DNA of 64,000 nucleotides from Cryoendolithus antarcticus (GCA_002077065.1 NAJO01000034.1:248001-312000), one strand, 5' to 3'; positions 35,775 to 47,564 are shown, counted from the first letter of the stretch. The notes: generated by a model from the letters alone, not told the origin. A program made the numbers and translations.

Positions 35775-36556
35775 GTTCGCTTCGGTCAACGTTCAAATCT
35801 GGTCGGTGGGGGTAGTGCAAATCGAAGTAAGAACGGAACGTCAATGGGTATAACAGTATTGTCAACACGGATCTATCTGATACAAAATAAGATCTACGGG
35901 ACCCCAACAATCATATGTCTCCACAAGTCCTGCAACGGCAGCTCCTACAGCTGCCGCGTCGTCGCGAGAAAAATTGATTAAGGTTGACGTACCTGCAGCT
36001 GTATGGCCGAGACTTCTTGCCGATGACGGAGACTCGTGCTGGAGTCGCTAGAGGACCACGACGATATTCTAGACATGACTGCACTTCAGGTACCCTCGGC
36101 TCTCGACTGAATTACAGATCTATCGCGAGAACAACCAATCAAGTTGCTCATGGAGAGTACTTCGATCGTGCCTCCGCGAGCTGCTAGAGTATACTTGTCA
36201 CACATGTTTGAGGTCGATGGCGTGCTTTGCCCAAGTGCTTGGCTGCTAACGGGCTCACGCCAGCATGTTCGAGGTCACGAATGAAACGATACGAATAATA
36301 CGACCCGGTTACGTGTGAAGCCATGAGTAGTGATTTAGAATGTTTTTGGTCTTTCTGCTACTCTACGATATGTCTGCGACATACATTGCCTGCAATGCAG
36401 CTTTTCTTGCGATCCAATCGAATCCGCATTGCCGTTCATCGCCACCCACATCTCGCTCATAAAAGTCATACCATGCCCCCAACGCCGATGCTAAAACAGC
36501 AAATCACACTTCTCACTCCCTCATATCCTCCCCCTCTCAGCCCTCCACAACCATTG
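35775..36556. other. intergenic, met3 promoter
   Basis: About 780 bp between the met16 stop and the met3 start. It must include the met3 promoter. I saw no clear palindromic sulfur-regulator site by eye and no coding features. Confidence 0.4.
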
Positions 36557-37462
36557 TTACGATCCCACAGCACTAATGTTCAACCCTTTACTTATCGCCT
36601 CACTCAGCTCCCTCTGCCTCTGCTCCTCCTGCTCCTGCAAAAACATCGCATACCTTGACCTCTTATTATGGATCCCACACTCCGTCTTGCCCTTGCCCTT
36701 CCATCGCCCTGCCCGCTCATCTTCCGAGTCCGTCACAGGCTGTGTGGAATGCCAGTCGCCTACACTCCTGTACCCCTGATCGAGTAGATCATTCGTGGGC
36801 ACGTCGTGCTCTTTGATGTAGGCTTGGACTTGCTTGAAGGACCAGTTTGCGAGCGGGTTCAACTTGATGAGCCCGGCGTCGTCGACTTCGACAATGTCGA
36901 TATCGCCGCGCTTGCCGCCTTGCGTTTTCCGTCGGCCGGTTAGCACGGCTTTGACGTCTAGTTCGCGGTAAGCGCGTTGGGCAGGCTCGACTTTGGCCAA
37001 GAAGTCGTAGCGCTCATCATCTGTTTCCCACAGCTTCTCCCCAAATTTTGTCTCGAAATCTGCCGTCGTCTCGCAGCCCTGGGGTTTGTAGATGTGCAAT
37101 TTCAGCTGCGGATAGCGTTGCTTGACCTTCTCAACGAGATCCATGGTTTGCGGGAAGTGGTAAAGTGTGTCGAGGAATATGCACTCAATATCTGGGTTGA
37201 TGGGGAAGTCGATGTTGGCTACCATGTCCATGATTGCCAGGCCTGTAAGCCCGAATGCGGAGGTTTGGTAGAGTTGTGGGAAGGACGTGAGGCACCATTT
37301 TAGGACTTCTTGGGGCTCGAGGCGGTTTAGCTGGGCGTTTACGAATTTGAGGTGAGGGCGGGTGAAGTAGACGTCTGGTAGGCTTGCTGTCGAGGAACCA
37401 CTTGCGTAGCCAGACTCTGCGCCATCGCGGTCGGAGGAGCTGGAGCGTTGGCGGAAAGCCAT
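36557..37462 (-). CDS. met16: phosphoadenylyl-sulfate (PAPS) reductase
   Basis: One exon of 302 codons from the ATG at 37462 (MAFRQRSSSSDRDG); the frame is open further upstream, but that sequence is not family-like. Motifs: LEPQEVLKWCLTSFPQLYQT, FGLTGLAIMDM in the PAPS-binding loop position, DTLYHFPQTMDLV, AVLTGRRKTQGGKRGDI, and the catalytic cysteine in KTECGIH near the C-terminus. It reduces PAPS to sulfite with thioredoxin, feeding siroheme-dependent sulfite reductase. With met3 and the siroheme synthase in this window, three assimilation steps are within about 15 kb. Confidence 0.95.
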   Translation of the reverse strand: MAFRQRSSSSDRDGAESGYASGSSTASLPDVYFTRPHLKFVNAQLNRLEPQEVLKWCLTSFPQLYQTSAFGLTGLAIMDMVANIDFPINPDIECIFLDTLYHFPQTMDLVEKVKQRYPQLKLHIYKPQGCETTADFETKFGEKLWETDDERYDFLAKVEPAQRAYRELDVKAVLTGRRKTQGGKRGDIDIVEVDDAGLIKLNPLANWSFKQVQAYIKEHDVPTNDLLDQGYRSVGDWHSTQPVTDSEDERAGRWKGKGKTECGIHNKRSRYAMFLQEQEEQRQRELSEAISKGLNISAVGS

Positions 37463-38522
37463 TGTGTGAGAAGTAGTTGGAGTGACTGCCAGAGGCTTTG
37501 TTTTGGCGGGTGGCGAGGACGCTGAACTTGATATGGCACCGCGACTGAACGTGAGAATCGCACACGAAGGAAACAGTGAAGCCAACCAAGTGTTTGTCAA
37601 GAAGGAGAGAGAGAGCAGCACTACTTGCCTATATCCAGCGTTGCATCTCCGCCGGCCACGGCTCAACCAGCGCGCACGCCATTCTTTGCCTACCGCGTCC
37701 CACTTGATTTCAAAGAATCTAGAGGGGTACGTCAATTTTCGTCGATTGCGTGCTCGCCCAAAGCGGACATAGAAGTCGGGCGGGTCGGTCCATGCTGAGA
37801 TTGGCGAATGAGAGGGCTTGTGGCGGATCCGCCCTGGAATGATTCTCTGCGTCGGTCTGACGGGCTGGTGATGGTCGAGATCTCGTCACGGAGGTGCGTG
37901 CAGGTGCGTGCCTTGCATGCTAGGCAGATGATCGGAGGCTGTGCGACCGTGAGTAATCTGGAGATTTCTCATCACCTTTTGATGTGCTAGAATATGCCAT
38001 CCATGGCTTGATTGCACATCTCGCCTTCCAACTACTTCTTTCCTAGCCATCGCTGACACAAACTCGTTTGACGCTTGTGCAGCGCCGTGGACTACCAAAG
38101 CCAATGGCTCCACATGTGCAAATTGATGATCTTCTGGCCCTCGGAAGTGCCGCTTCGATTGCCTTCATACAGCGCCGTGGGGGAAATCGCGTCTCGGCAT
38201 CATTCATCGGTCTGATAAAGCTGTGTTGTACTGCACCAAGCGCTTAGCCGTTTGGTTGCGATCCAGCAAAGCACCATGGTTTACAATAATGTCAGTAACC
38301 AACTTATCAACCATGTCGTATGCTATGTGCCAGGTGAGGTCTACCAACGTGTGTCTCACCACATGCGATCCTCTTCGTGCTGCCCCTCGTACCTGCCCCG
38401 CATCGCGGATGCCTCAGCCCTACAGGTTTGTCACACGTGAATAGTGGGGCAGAAAACATGTCTTCCCAAAGCTACACGTGACATTCAATCGCATCTCTCA
38501 TGGCACCCTTAACTAGTACATA
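37463..38522. other. intergenic, divergent promoters
   Basis: About 1.06 kb between divergent met16 and the PDCD5-like gene. Two CACGTG hexamers lie on the PDCD5 side (near 38430 and 38475). No coding sequence supported. Confidence 0.4.
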
Positions 38523-38977
38523 ATGGCAGACGCCGATCTCGAAGCCATCCGCGCCGCGCGCCGGCAACAACTCCAAGAACAAGGCGGTGGATCTGGCGGA
38601 CAAGGCGACCAAGAAGACGAGAAACGGTACATCCATCAACCTCACCCCCCTCCACAAACAGATCACCTAACAAGCCTCCCAGCCAGCAAGAACAACAAGT
38701 CCGCACCTCCATCCTCGCGCAAATCCTCACGCCCGCCGCCAGCGACCGCATCAACCGCATCCGCCTTGTGAAAGCCTCTCGGGCCGACGACGTCGAAACG
38801 CGCTTGATCACGTTAGCGAGGAGCGGACAGTTGCGGCAGAAAGTCGACGAGGAGCAGTTGAAGCAAATCCTAGAGGCCGTGAGTGAGGCGCAGGAGGAAA
38901 GGGAGAAGGTTGTGGTGCATCGGCGGAAGGGGGGTTGGGATGAGGATGATTTGGATGATTTGTTGAATGATATCTGA
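38523..38977 (+). CDS. PDCD5-family (Tfar19) protein
   Basis: Two exons, 38523-38626 and 38683-38977, phase 2, giving 132 residues. It starts MADADLEAIRAARRQQLQEQ, followed by a Gly/Gln-rich stretch, then the conserved core QVRTSILAQILTPAASDRIN, RIRLVKASRADDVETRLI and LEEQ-like helices, ending in GWDEDDLDDLLNDI. PDCD5 is a small three-helix protein conserved from archaea to humans; its human form is linked to apoptosis and to chaperonin binding, and the yeast homologue is little studied. Length and ends fit a complete gene. Confidence 0.9.
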
Positions 38978-39391
38978 GTTAGGATGAAGGGGCAGGAAAT
39001 CATATTGGCATAGAGACATGATGTCGGTCACTGTAGACGCAGGCACTGCACTGGGGGAAGACGGAGCGGCATCTGGTTGGACTGCAGATGTTGCGAGAGG
39101 CTTGTGAACAGGACAGCCGTGCGAGATAGGGCGGCTGCATCATTTCCAGAGGGAATGACTGGGTGGGCGTAGTCGTACTGCACAACGGCGCGTGAGAGCA
39201 CCCGGGAATAGTGATGAGGAGAGTCCGTGGCTGGACTCGACGAAAAGGATTCTCGCGTAGAGAGGAAGAATAGCCTCGCAGTACTGAGCAGAGACTTGAC
39301 TTTTGGCTCTCTAAGACACCTCGCTATGCATGCTCAACCCTCACTGTTCCTCCCACTCCATATTTCCCCTATACACACTTCGACGCTCCAT
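38978..39391. other. intergenic, convergent gene ends
   Basis: About 410 bp between the stops of the PDCD5-like gene and the Mix17-like gene. Nothing recognised. Confidence 0.4.
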
Positions 39392-39915
39392 CTAATACTG
39401 GCTCGCCGCACTCTGACACGCCTTCAGCTGATCCAAATACCAGCCACAAATCGTCAAGTTCCCCTGGTTGTCATCCATGCACCTCTTGAAGTTGTTCACG
39501 TCGTTCGCGCACACCGCCTGTGACTGGAACTGGCTGTTCATCATCGTGTTGCCCTGCTGGTCCTGCGCTACGGCCTGGTCCATGGGGGCCGATTCTGCGG
39601 CGTGCGAGGAGCCGCCGCCGAAGAAGCCGGACACCATGTGGCCGATGGAGGAGCCGACTGCGACACCGCTGTTGAAAGTCATTAATCAAATGTACACGCT
39701 TGAATATAAGAGATGGCAACGTACGCAGCTGTGGAAGCGATGTTGGACATCATGCCACCGCCTTGCTGGGCTGCAGGGGCTTGGGCGCCACGCTGGGCTT
39801 GGCCTGGTGCTGCGGCGGTGCTGGCGGAGCGGGTTTGTTGCTGTGGTGGTGGCGCTGGGCGGGCCGGGGCTGCTGTTGGGCGCCTGGGGGCGGGACCACG
39901 GGACTGGCGAGGCAT
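39392..39915 (-). CDS. MIX17: twin CX9C mitochondrial protein (Mix17/CHCHD2 family)
   Basis: Two exons, 39725-39915 and 39392-39668, with a 56 bp intron in phase 2, give 155 residues. The N-terminus is Pro/Ala/Gln-rich and basic. The middle is a Gly-rich hydrophobic segment rebuilt across the intron (NIASTAAGVAVGSSIGHMVS). The C-terminus has the twin CX9C motifs CANDVNNFKRC and CGWYLDQLKAC, oxidised by Mia40 on import into the intermembrane space. The family is linked to respiratory-chain function. It is divergent from the Lrp1-like gene, with 267 bp between the starts. Confidence 0.92.
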
Positions 39916-40182
39916 CTTGAGTAAGTGATTGGAGGTTGATCGGAGGACTGTGCTAGGTGATCGGACTGAACTGAAGTTGATAGAATGGATGGCTGCTGGC
40001 GATCGGAATGAAGCTCATGTCTCCAAGCGGAGGTTCTGATTGGCCGACGGTCCGAACTCCTCGGTCTCTTATGCTGTTATCAGATCAAGATGTCGTTATC
40101 AGGTGGGATCTTTGTGCATATCACAAACTACAGCATTCCATGCAGCTTTTCTCTCAGTGATTCTCACATCTTTGAGCACAAG

Positions 40183-40950
40183 ATGGACACCATCTCCCCC
40201 CTCCTCGAAGACCTCACATCCTCAATCGACGACCTCGAATCCGCTCTCCTTCCCCTTCTCACAACGCCAACGTCCACACTATCGTCGAAGCTCCCGCTGC
40301 TAGATAAGGCAAAGCTGCATGTTCTCACGACATACGCACTGGACTCTCTTCTGTTCTCCCTCCTGAAGGTGAACGGCACAGACACAAAGACCCATCCTAT
40401 CTCAACCGAGATCGCGCGAGTGAAGAGTTATTTCGGCAAGATCTCTGAGGTGGAGAAAGGGCCAGAGGAGCGCAGGATGGTCGTCGATAAGGAGGCTGCT
40501 GGGCGATTTGTGAGAGCGGGATTGGCGGGGAATGATGCGAAGGGAGTGAAGAGGGGCGTGGACGGGGTGCCGAAGCATTTGAAATTCAGTGATCAGGACA
40601 CGGTGGCGGTTGCAAAGGCCACGGATCTGGAAAGTACAGACGACGAGAGTGCGGAGACTGGTAGCAAGGGCAAGATGGACAAGAAGGCCGCGAAACGCAA
40701 GCGGAGGCTGGAGAGCAAGATGGCGAGGCAGAGTCCCGTTGAAGGGGTGGAGGAGAGTGGGAATTCAGTATTGTCCACGGGTACGAGCACACCTGCGCTG
40801 TTGCCGGGGCTGGGCGTGATAAGAGATCAGTCCATGACTGAGACCACAGTACTGAAGGATGAGGGATCCTCAAAGAAAAAGAAGAAGCGGAAAACGAGGG
40901 CGGAGATGCAGGAAAAGGGCGAAGACGAGATCATGAGGGAGATGTTGTAA
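40183..40950 (+). CDS. LRP1: C1D/Lrp1 (Rrp47) exosome cofactor
   Basis: One exon of 256 codons from the ATG at 40183 (MDTISPLLEDLTSSIDDLES). The frame is open 31 codons further up, but the family pattern begins at this Met. The Sas10/Utp3/C1D domain covers the first 110 residues: LDKAKLHVLTTYALDSLLFS and RVKSYFGKISEVE. The C-terminal half is charged and ends in a Lys-rich stretch (KKKKKRKTRAEMQEKGEDE), as in Lrp1 proteins. Lrp1 binds Rrp6 and helps the nuclear exosome process snoRNA, snRNA and 5.8S rRNA. Confidence 0.88.
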   Translation: MDTISPLLEDLTSSIDDLESALLPLLTTPTSTLSSKLPLLDKAKLHVLTTYALDSLLFSLLKVNGTDTKTHPISTEIARVKSYFGKISEVEKGPEERRMVVDKEAAGRFVRAGLAGNDAKGVKRGVDGVPKHLKFSDQDTVAVAKATDLESTDDESAETGSKGKMDKKAAKRKRRLESKMARQSPVEGVEESGNSVLSTGTSTPALLPGLGVIRDQSMTETTVLKDEGSSKKKKKRKTRAEMQEKGEDEIMREML

Positions 40951-41085
40951 TGGTACGAGAATGAGATGGATTGCTAATGATACCCATATGCTGCTGTACG
41001 CTGGACTGAACAGAAGTTACCACTTCACTTACCTTACCCTACCATCCTGACTTACCTCGCTTGAGTAGGCTGCCCAGCAGCCTGC

Positions 41086-41466
41086 TCAGTGGCTGTCAGT
41101 ATGCGCCCAAATACACCCTCCCTGCGCATTCTTACTGAGCCCAAAACCCTTCTTGTCGCCTTTCGCACATGCTGCGTAGAAGAAAAGGTAACAATAGTCC
41201 TTTGGCATGGTGTGGCTCAACCCCGGCTGGCAAGAGTGCGTCGACAAGAACACATGAGCACCGATGCCGTTACCTTTGTTTATCACACCTCGGGAAGCGT
41301 ACGAGGAGGTGTAGTCGAAGTCGCCTTTGCCGCAGAATGTTTGGATGGCATTGTAGGTTCCGGATTGGGTGTTTGCGGATTTGCGCTGGCAGATTGCTTG
41401 ATTTGAGGCGGGTTTTGCGGAGGCGAAAGCCGCTAGGGCGAGGGTGAGGGTTGGGAGGACGTACAT
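41086..41466 (-). CDS. small secreted cysteine-containing protein
   Basis: One exon, 126 residues. A signal peptide (MYVLPTLTLALAAFASA) is followed by a mature part of about 108 residues with six cysteines (in AICQRK, TFCGKG, HSCQPG, DYCYLF, AACAKG and GGCIWA). It has no membrane helix and no enzyme motif. Size, signal peptide and an even number of cysteines fit the class of fungal small secreted proteins, which includes effectors and surface-active proteins, but nothing here proves a host-directed role. I do not recognise the family. Confidence 0.75.
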   Translation of the reverse strand: MYVLPTLTLALAAFASAKPASNQAICQRKSANTQSGTYNAIQTFCGKGDFDYTSSYASRGVINKGNGIGAHVFLSTHSCQPGLSHTMPKDYCYLFFYAACAKGDKKGFGLSKNAQGGCIWAHTDSH

Positions 41467-41822
41467 TTTGGGGGTGTGGGTGACGGAGCCGGTCCGTTTG
41501 GTGGTTGTGTGGACGTAAGGAAACGGGTGTGGGATTGTGGTGTATGTGGTGGAGCGAGTCGCGCTGGAGGGGGAAAAGACTGTGGTTGGAGTATACGACG
41601 GGGGACTGAGCGGGAGGAAGATAAAGGGGACAAAGCGTGGAGATAAAAGTGCTTGTTCTGGAGATGTGGTCGAACAAAGCAGAGCGCATATATTGTGTGT
41701 ATCAAGGTCGGATGGACAAAGACCTTACTTGGCCCCTCGAAATATTCCGGGCTGCGAGTTGTTCAACACGTGCCAGGGCCATTTGCGCCTTGGCCTATGA
41801 GTCGCTGTGTGTATGCATGTCC
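41467..41822. other. intergenic
   Basis: About 355 bp between the start of the secreted-protein gene and the SET gene stop, both leftward. Promoter region of the secreted-protein gene; no coding features. Confidence 0.4.
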
Positions 41823-43208
41823 CTACGTATCGTTCGCCTCCAGATAAGTCGCTAGTGAGCTGCGTATTTGCCGCCATCGCGTGTGTAACGATGCCCACGC
41901 TGCAGCATTCTCTTTGTCAGTGACGCGGACCCTGTCAATGGCAGACATCTGGTGGTCGGCATCCAGACGGAACTCATCGAGAACAGGCCGCAGCCATTCA
42001 AAGACGGCATGTGACTGATCCTCGACCAGATCATCGCCGTTCGTAGCAAAATACTCCCACTCATTACAGCTCAACACTGCAGCGCGGACAGCGACTTGCG
42101 TCTTGAAGCAAGGTTCCCAGGATTGAGCATCACATTTGCTGCAATTCAATGATTCCGAGCATGAGTTCTCGGTGGGTAGTAGGGCGTAGGAGCCAAGATA
42201 GCCGAGATCCTGGAGTTGTGACTTGACGTCTTGTGATAGCTGCGGGAGAATGACGTGATCGAGTCGAATCTCGTCGTCTGGGCTGGCATGGTGGATTGTT
42301 GATTCGGGGACAAAGCCGTAGTGCACGAGTAATTTGTCATTGGAGTGGGCGCCATATGCGAAGGTGAGCTCCTCGCCTTCAGCTGAGGGAACGGGTTAGC
42401 GGACATGCACCCTGCAACGACTGCTCGAGTGGCTTACCTGTATGACTGATGCATCATATGATCGTGGAGGGTAGAAGAAAGTCATAGACAGAAAGGGAAG
42501 AAAGGTTCACATACCGACATCTCGTCCGGCCTTGACTTCAAACCCACCCTCACCTACTATCACTTCACAGCTACCCTTGGCAGCATGGTTCATGTAGTCA
42601 ACCCAAAGACAAAGCACCATCTGGCCCTTCCAGCTGAAGCTTCGACTGTTCGCAATGCACCACGCATACGCGAAGTCCCGCTCTGCAAGTCCAGAATGCC
42701 CGACCGCTTTGCTTACGACTCTCCAATCTCGTGCATAGTCCGCCCTCTGCCTCGCCAGCGGCGCAGACACGGATGCTGGCAGATGCGCCAGCACATGCTC
42801 CGGCCAGAACATTGGCATGCTCGCTTCAAAGTCCTCCATAGTCGGCCACGTCGCTGACCATTCGATCAGCTGCCCAGTATTGAGCGCGACAGCAAGACTG
42901 GAAGCTAGCTTCGCTTGTGGCGATGCTGCGCGGTCGAGTCCATGCCGCTTGAGGACTTTCGCATCCGGTTTGAACAGCGCTCGAGATGGGACCTTGACGA
43001 TTGAAGACTCGGACTTCGTAGTCTTCGTAGCTACAAGGCCAGCGCCACGACCTGGCAGGATCTTGGCGGCAGCTGAGTTGATGATAACGCCGCGGTCCCG
43101 GGCCCATGACGTGAAGATTGCATGCTTGTCTGCTGGTGACGCGATCGGAGACGAGATGGGATCTTCTGTCGCGGTCGATACGCGCGCACGCTTCGTTGAG
43201 CGGGTCAT
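41823..43208 (-). CDS. SET-domain protein (lysine methyltransferase-like)
   Basis: Two coding exons, 42515-43208 and 41823-42382, separated by 132 bp, giving 417 residues. Exon 1 starts MTRSTKRARVSTATEDP and has the SET opening (GVIINSAAAKILPGRGAGLVATK) and the NH-box-like VDYMNHAAKGSCEV. After the splice comes EGEELTFAYGAHSNDKLLVH, the C-terminal SET signature with its Tyr, then a helical C-terminal region. This arrangement fits the Rubisco-LSMT/SETD-type group, which mostly methylates non-histone substrates such as ribosomal proteins. The 132 bp intron has an internal acceptor-donor junction (see findings). The substrate is unknown. Confidence 0.85.
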
Positions 43209-43731
43209 CTCTCTCTGTTACGCAGTTTCGACATGTAGATAGGTACGTGAGGTCATCACGGGCTTTTCTTCAACAGTACACTGTCAGGAGAGCTTCACCT
43301 CATGGAAAGTGAGGTCTATAAAAGGTACGGGCAAGCCGCCGAAGCTTGGCAGGCGCCATGGTCGCTCGGATCGATGTTCAACACCCAGCTACTCCCTCCA
43401 CCCTAAGATCCATTGTGATAGCATAGTGAGGTGTTGAGGCACCAACACGTGTCAGTTCCAGCATTAGCGACGAGTCTCGTGCTCGGCGGACTCGCGAGAT
43501 ATGCCATCTCTCGAGCGGCACATTGGTCGGGACTCTATGAGACACAAATGTGGCTTGCAGCAGACATGCAAAGCTGAGCAGCGCAAGAACTCATTAGCCA
43601 CTCGCGATGCCGTCCTAATCAGCGGGAAAGGCTGTGGCCTCGTTGTGCACCCTTCTCTATTGTGATGGCCGCCGACTTATGCTTCTTTAATTGCTGCCAT
43701 TCTTATACTTTCAACGCGCGCAGCGGGGCAG
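43209..43731. other. intergenic, divergent promoters
   Basis: About 520 bp between the divergent SET and HET genes. No coding features. Shared promoter area. Confidence 0.4.
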
Positions 43732-46700
43732 ATGGATTACTTTCCTATGCCAGCTGATTCCCTTCCAGGTATTGATGTGCCGCTACTTGCCCGCTATGCC
43801 CTTCCAATCGATGCGGACGCGGAGAGCGTGTACATATTCGTGGAGGCACACCCCGTCGAGTTTGTAGCGGCAGAACTCCAAGCAGTGCATTTCTTCGGCC
43901 TCATCGAGCACCTTTTCGGTCGCGAAGTTGACGTGGCCGAATGGACCAAACCATCAACCAAAGGTCCCTTAGTGAAGTGGCCCCCACGATACATCGGCTA
44001 TCTTTACGAGTCTCGCGGCCATGAGAGGAGGCGTGCGTTGGCGACAGTGAGGAAAGGGAATGCTATCTTTAAGTCTATCGAAGCGTCAAACCACTCAGGA
44101 ATCTCGCCACAGGTAGCTCAAACCTCACCCTTCGCCGAGATTACGTTGTCTATTCGAATGCTCTACGAGGTCGTCCGATCAGAACAACTCGGCCTGGAAT
44201 TTGTGCCGATGAAGCTGGTCGCACCGACTGCAATCTGCACAGACTTGCTTATCGAGAGATTGGCTTCGCGCGGCTGGTGTCGACGGGTTACCAAAGCTCT
44301 CCTCGGAAAAGCTCAACGCGACCAGTCGGGCTTGATGATGGCCTACTACTTGCTGACCCTTCGACGACCGGCCACGCATGCAGATCACTCTGTTTGTACG
44401 CGATACGAGTGTACTGCAGACAACGTCAAGCTCAACAATACCTATGAGACGCGGCATACCTCCTCGTCGTGTGCTTGCGATCATGTGGGTGTAAGTACCG
44501 ATGACATCTGTAAGGTCATTGCGAGGCGAAAGCTACCCTTAGTGAAGGTCGAACTGAGGTCCGGACGGATCAGATTGACTACACGGGATGCGAGACCCCT
44601 CGATCGTTATGTGGCAATCTCTCACGTCTGGTCCGAAGGTCTGGGTAGTCCTGCAAACAATGCATTGCCCGAGTGCCAGCTGAGTCTGCTCTTGCAACAA
44701 CTTCAGCGTTTACCCAACACTGGAAATGTTGGATTCTACGAGATCCGCCATTGGCGAGCCCTTCTAGCATCGAAGGCATCATTCCTGATCTGGATGGACA
44801 CATTGTGCATCCCCATGAGACCCGAGGATTCCATATATCGGGCGCGAGCTATCGATCGCATGAATCTCGTTTATGCGGCTGCGGACAGAGTCCCTGTGTT
44901 GGATGCGGGTCTGCAATCTGCACGCATCGGATCATCTGAGATCGAAGAGCCCGCAGCGCGGATGGCTTTTAGTACTTGGATGACGCGATCTTGGACATTG
45001 CAGGAGGGTGGCCTTGCCCAGAACTGCTTTTTCCAATTCCTCGACGGCGCGATAGAACCTCTGATCCGATACAACGAGTACAATCGAGAAGACTTTCGCT
45101 ATCTTGAAATTACTGATTGCTCACGTGTAGGCGGTCGTCTTGGAAGGCGATATAACACTGGCCACATTACCGGTAGACGAACGCCCCCAGCCGCGCCGAG
45201 CGCCATACAGTATCGCCTTCTCGAAATGTTTTCGGTCACTGTCAACCTGGCCCTCATGCCTTCATACATGAGAGATGAATCCAATCTCTATGGACTGGCA
45301 ACGGTCGAAACGCGATCTAAACGTTTTACCAGCGTTTGGAATGCCCTCGCCCTGAGATCGACCTCAATGCAAGACGACCTGTACTTGATTTTCGCGAATC
45401 TGCTACGATACTCGACAGCACCCATAGTCGCAGCGCCCGTATGCGACCGCATGCGCTCGATCCTAGCGATGACGGAGGGGCTCCCTATCGGTTTATTATT
45501 TAATGGAGGGCCACGTGTCACGGACATGTACAACCGTTGGATACCAATCTCACCAGGTCCTTCTCCCATAAGAGGCACCGGCACTATGAGGTTCGCGCAT
45601 GATAGCTTGTGGCTAGACTCTGCCCACTCTCCTAATACACTCGTTTTGCTACTTGCGACAAGTCTGACGAGGTGCAACAATGTCTACATTCGATACGCAG
45701 CTGGGAAGGTGGAACGTTATCTGAGCCTCAAAGCGAGACAGTTGGATGATGATCAATTCGGGAAGAGGACCCTTGGACAAGTGTGCTATGTGTTCGATGA
45801 GGACTTCGTGGGCACAGAGGAAGGTTACACCGATTCGCAACCCTAGCAGACCAGGCTATGCGGCGCACGATTGTCTGTCGTACATGGAGGCACCACAACA
45901 GCATGGCACGGCTTTGACGGCGCCGAGCGATCCGCGGTGGATATCAAGCTAAAAGCAGTGTACGACTGTCCTGTCGAGGCTCGATGGGTATCATCCGACA
46001 CCGTTGCCCTACAGGGGCATGACGTCCTTGTCATAGACAGCGAAAATACAACCCACCATTTACATCGAATCTCGGGGCGCACATGCTCCTGGAGGATGGA
46101 AATTGATTCTCGTAAGAGCAAATCCTCTACACATATCTCGTACCAAGGAACATGCTAACGCGGTACCAGGGGCGAAGAATGAGCTACCAGTCCTGCTTCA
46201 GCGGCCTGAACTCGCGAATCGCAGACTGATGCAAACCATTGCATTCAGTCTTTTTGCTTCCGTAATAATCCCCTTGTCTATACTTATCCGGGTGACCTGT
46301 TTGGTACTGGCAATAGTGATCGCAACAAATCGAGAATGGCGTGGCACCAGTTCTCTCTATAAGGCGTCCATTATACTAGGCATACCTTCCTCACTCCTGG
46401 GCGAGTTAATTTGGGTCGATCGAATAATTCCTGCGACGATGTTCCTTGTAGACCGGAAAAATGCCAATGCTCTGCACAGCATAGACATTACTTGGGTAGT
46501 CATGATGTTCATGCACTCAGGGCCCCTCCTTGTTCTCTCTCTACTTCCGCTGCTTGCTGTCCAGTTGATGCTCCAGCAAGCTTTACACAATGCGTACGAC
46601 GAACGTTGGCCGAAGGTCATGGGCTGGCCGTACCTGTTGACGTATGGCTTCTGGGATCGCTTTCGAGCAGCTCTACATAGCTTCGGCATCGCATCCGAAC

Positions 46701-47422
46701 CTTCAAACTGGGGAAGCCAACTCGAGGAGCGCTATAATAGATGGGACGATGCAATGGACCAGTGGCTTCGAACTCCGGCCACCAAGATGATCCACTACGC
46801 CTCGTCTAGGCTACAGTCTCTGCAACGCCGCAGCTACCAGCCGTTCGTAGCGCAGAGACTTGACGAAATCCCTCCACCTGCTATTATTGTCTGTCAGAGC
46901 TGTGCGTGGCAGACAGAGACGTGGTATCACTGCTCGGAAGACAATCATGACATATGTCTAGAGTGCACGGAAGCAGTAAGCCGCTGCCTACAAAGCGGCC
47001 ACCAGCTCATGAAAAAGCGGAGTGGTACCCAGGCGTCTCACGCTGCGACCGACGAGAACGAAGAAGCCCCTAAAGCCACAACTCACGATGCTGAAGAAGG
47101 CTCTCAGCCATCCAGCTCACGCGTGCTACCGCTACCAAAGTATCAGAGGCGCAAGACGAAGCGCATGCTCAGGAATACATCATCTTTCGACTCGGCTCTG
47201 GAATTGCAGCCATTGCGTACGTGGACGACTCCAGCCAGCTTTGAGCCAGGAGGAAACGTGCAGAACTCACAGAGCGGGAGATTCATGCCTGGCCGAGGCT
47301 GGGACGACAGTGACAAAGTCGGCCATAGCACAACGACCTGGGCTCGACTTGATACATTGCAGCACATGCCTGCCACAGTCCTGCATGCCGCATGGTCTGG
47401 CTATGATTTGGCAACAGACTGA
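43732..47422 (+). CDS. HET-domain protein with membrane helices and ZZ-like zinc finger, in-frame TAG
   Basis: The frame from the ATG at 43732 is open for 704 codons to a TAG at 45844-45846, and continues in the same frame to a donor at 46112. A 58 bp intron (46112-46169, CTAAC branch) then joins in phase to 46170-47422. HET-domain motifs: RYVAISHVWSEGLG, FLIWMDTLCIPM, and FSTWMTRSWTLQEGGL. Beyond the TAG come ALQGHDVLVIDSE, several membrane helices (TIAFSLFASVIIPLSILIRV and two more), and a Cys/His module (CQSCAWQTETWYHC, then DICLECTEAVSRC). Either the TAG is a nonsense mutation, or a poor 57-66 bp intron of triplet length removes it, or two genes are present. The phase match argues for one gene. 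The presumed role is allorecognition or cell-death signalling. Confidence 0.7.
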
Positions 47423-47564
47423 TTGCAAGACAGAAGAAGTGATTTAGGCTTCGGGACTATCCGCTTGAGATGAGGCAGAGTGCCAGTTCTGAATATAGAC
47501 AAGTAGTAGGTCCTACTGTACATCGCTGTGCACAAGCGCGAGGGACAGCACATGGCAAACCATC

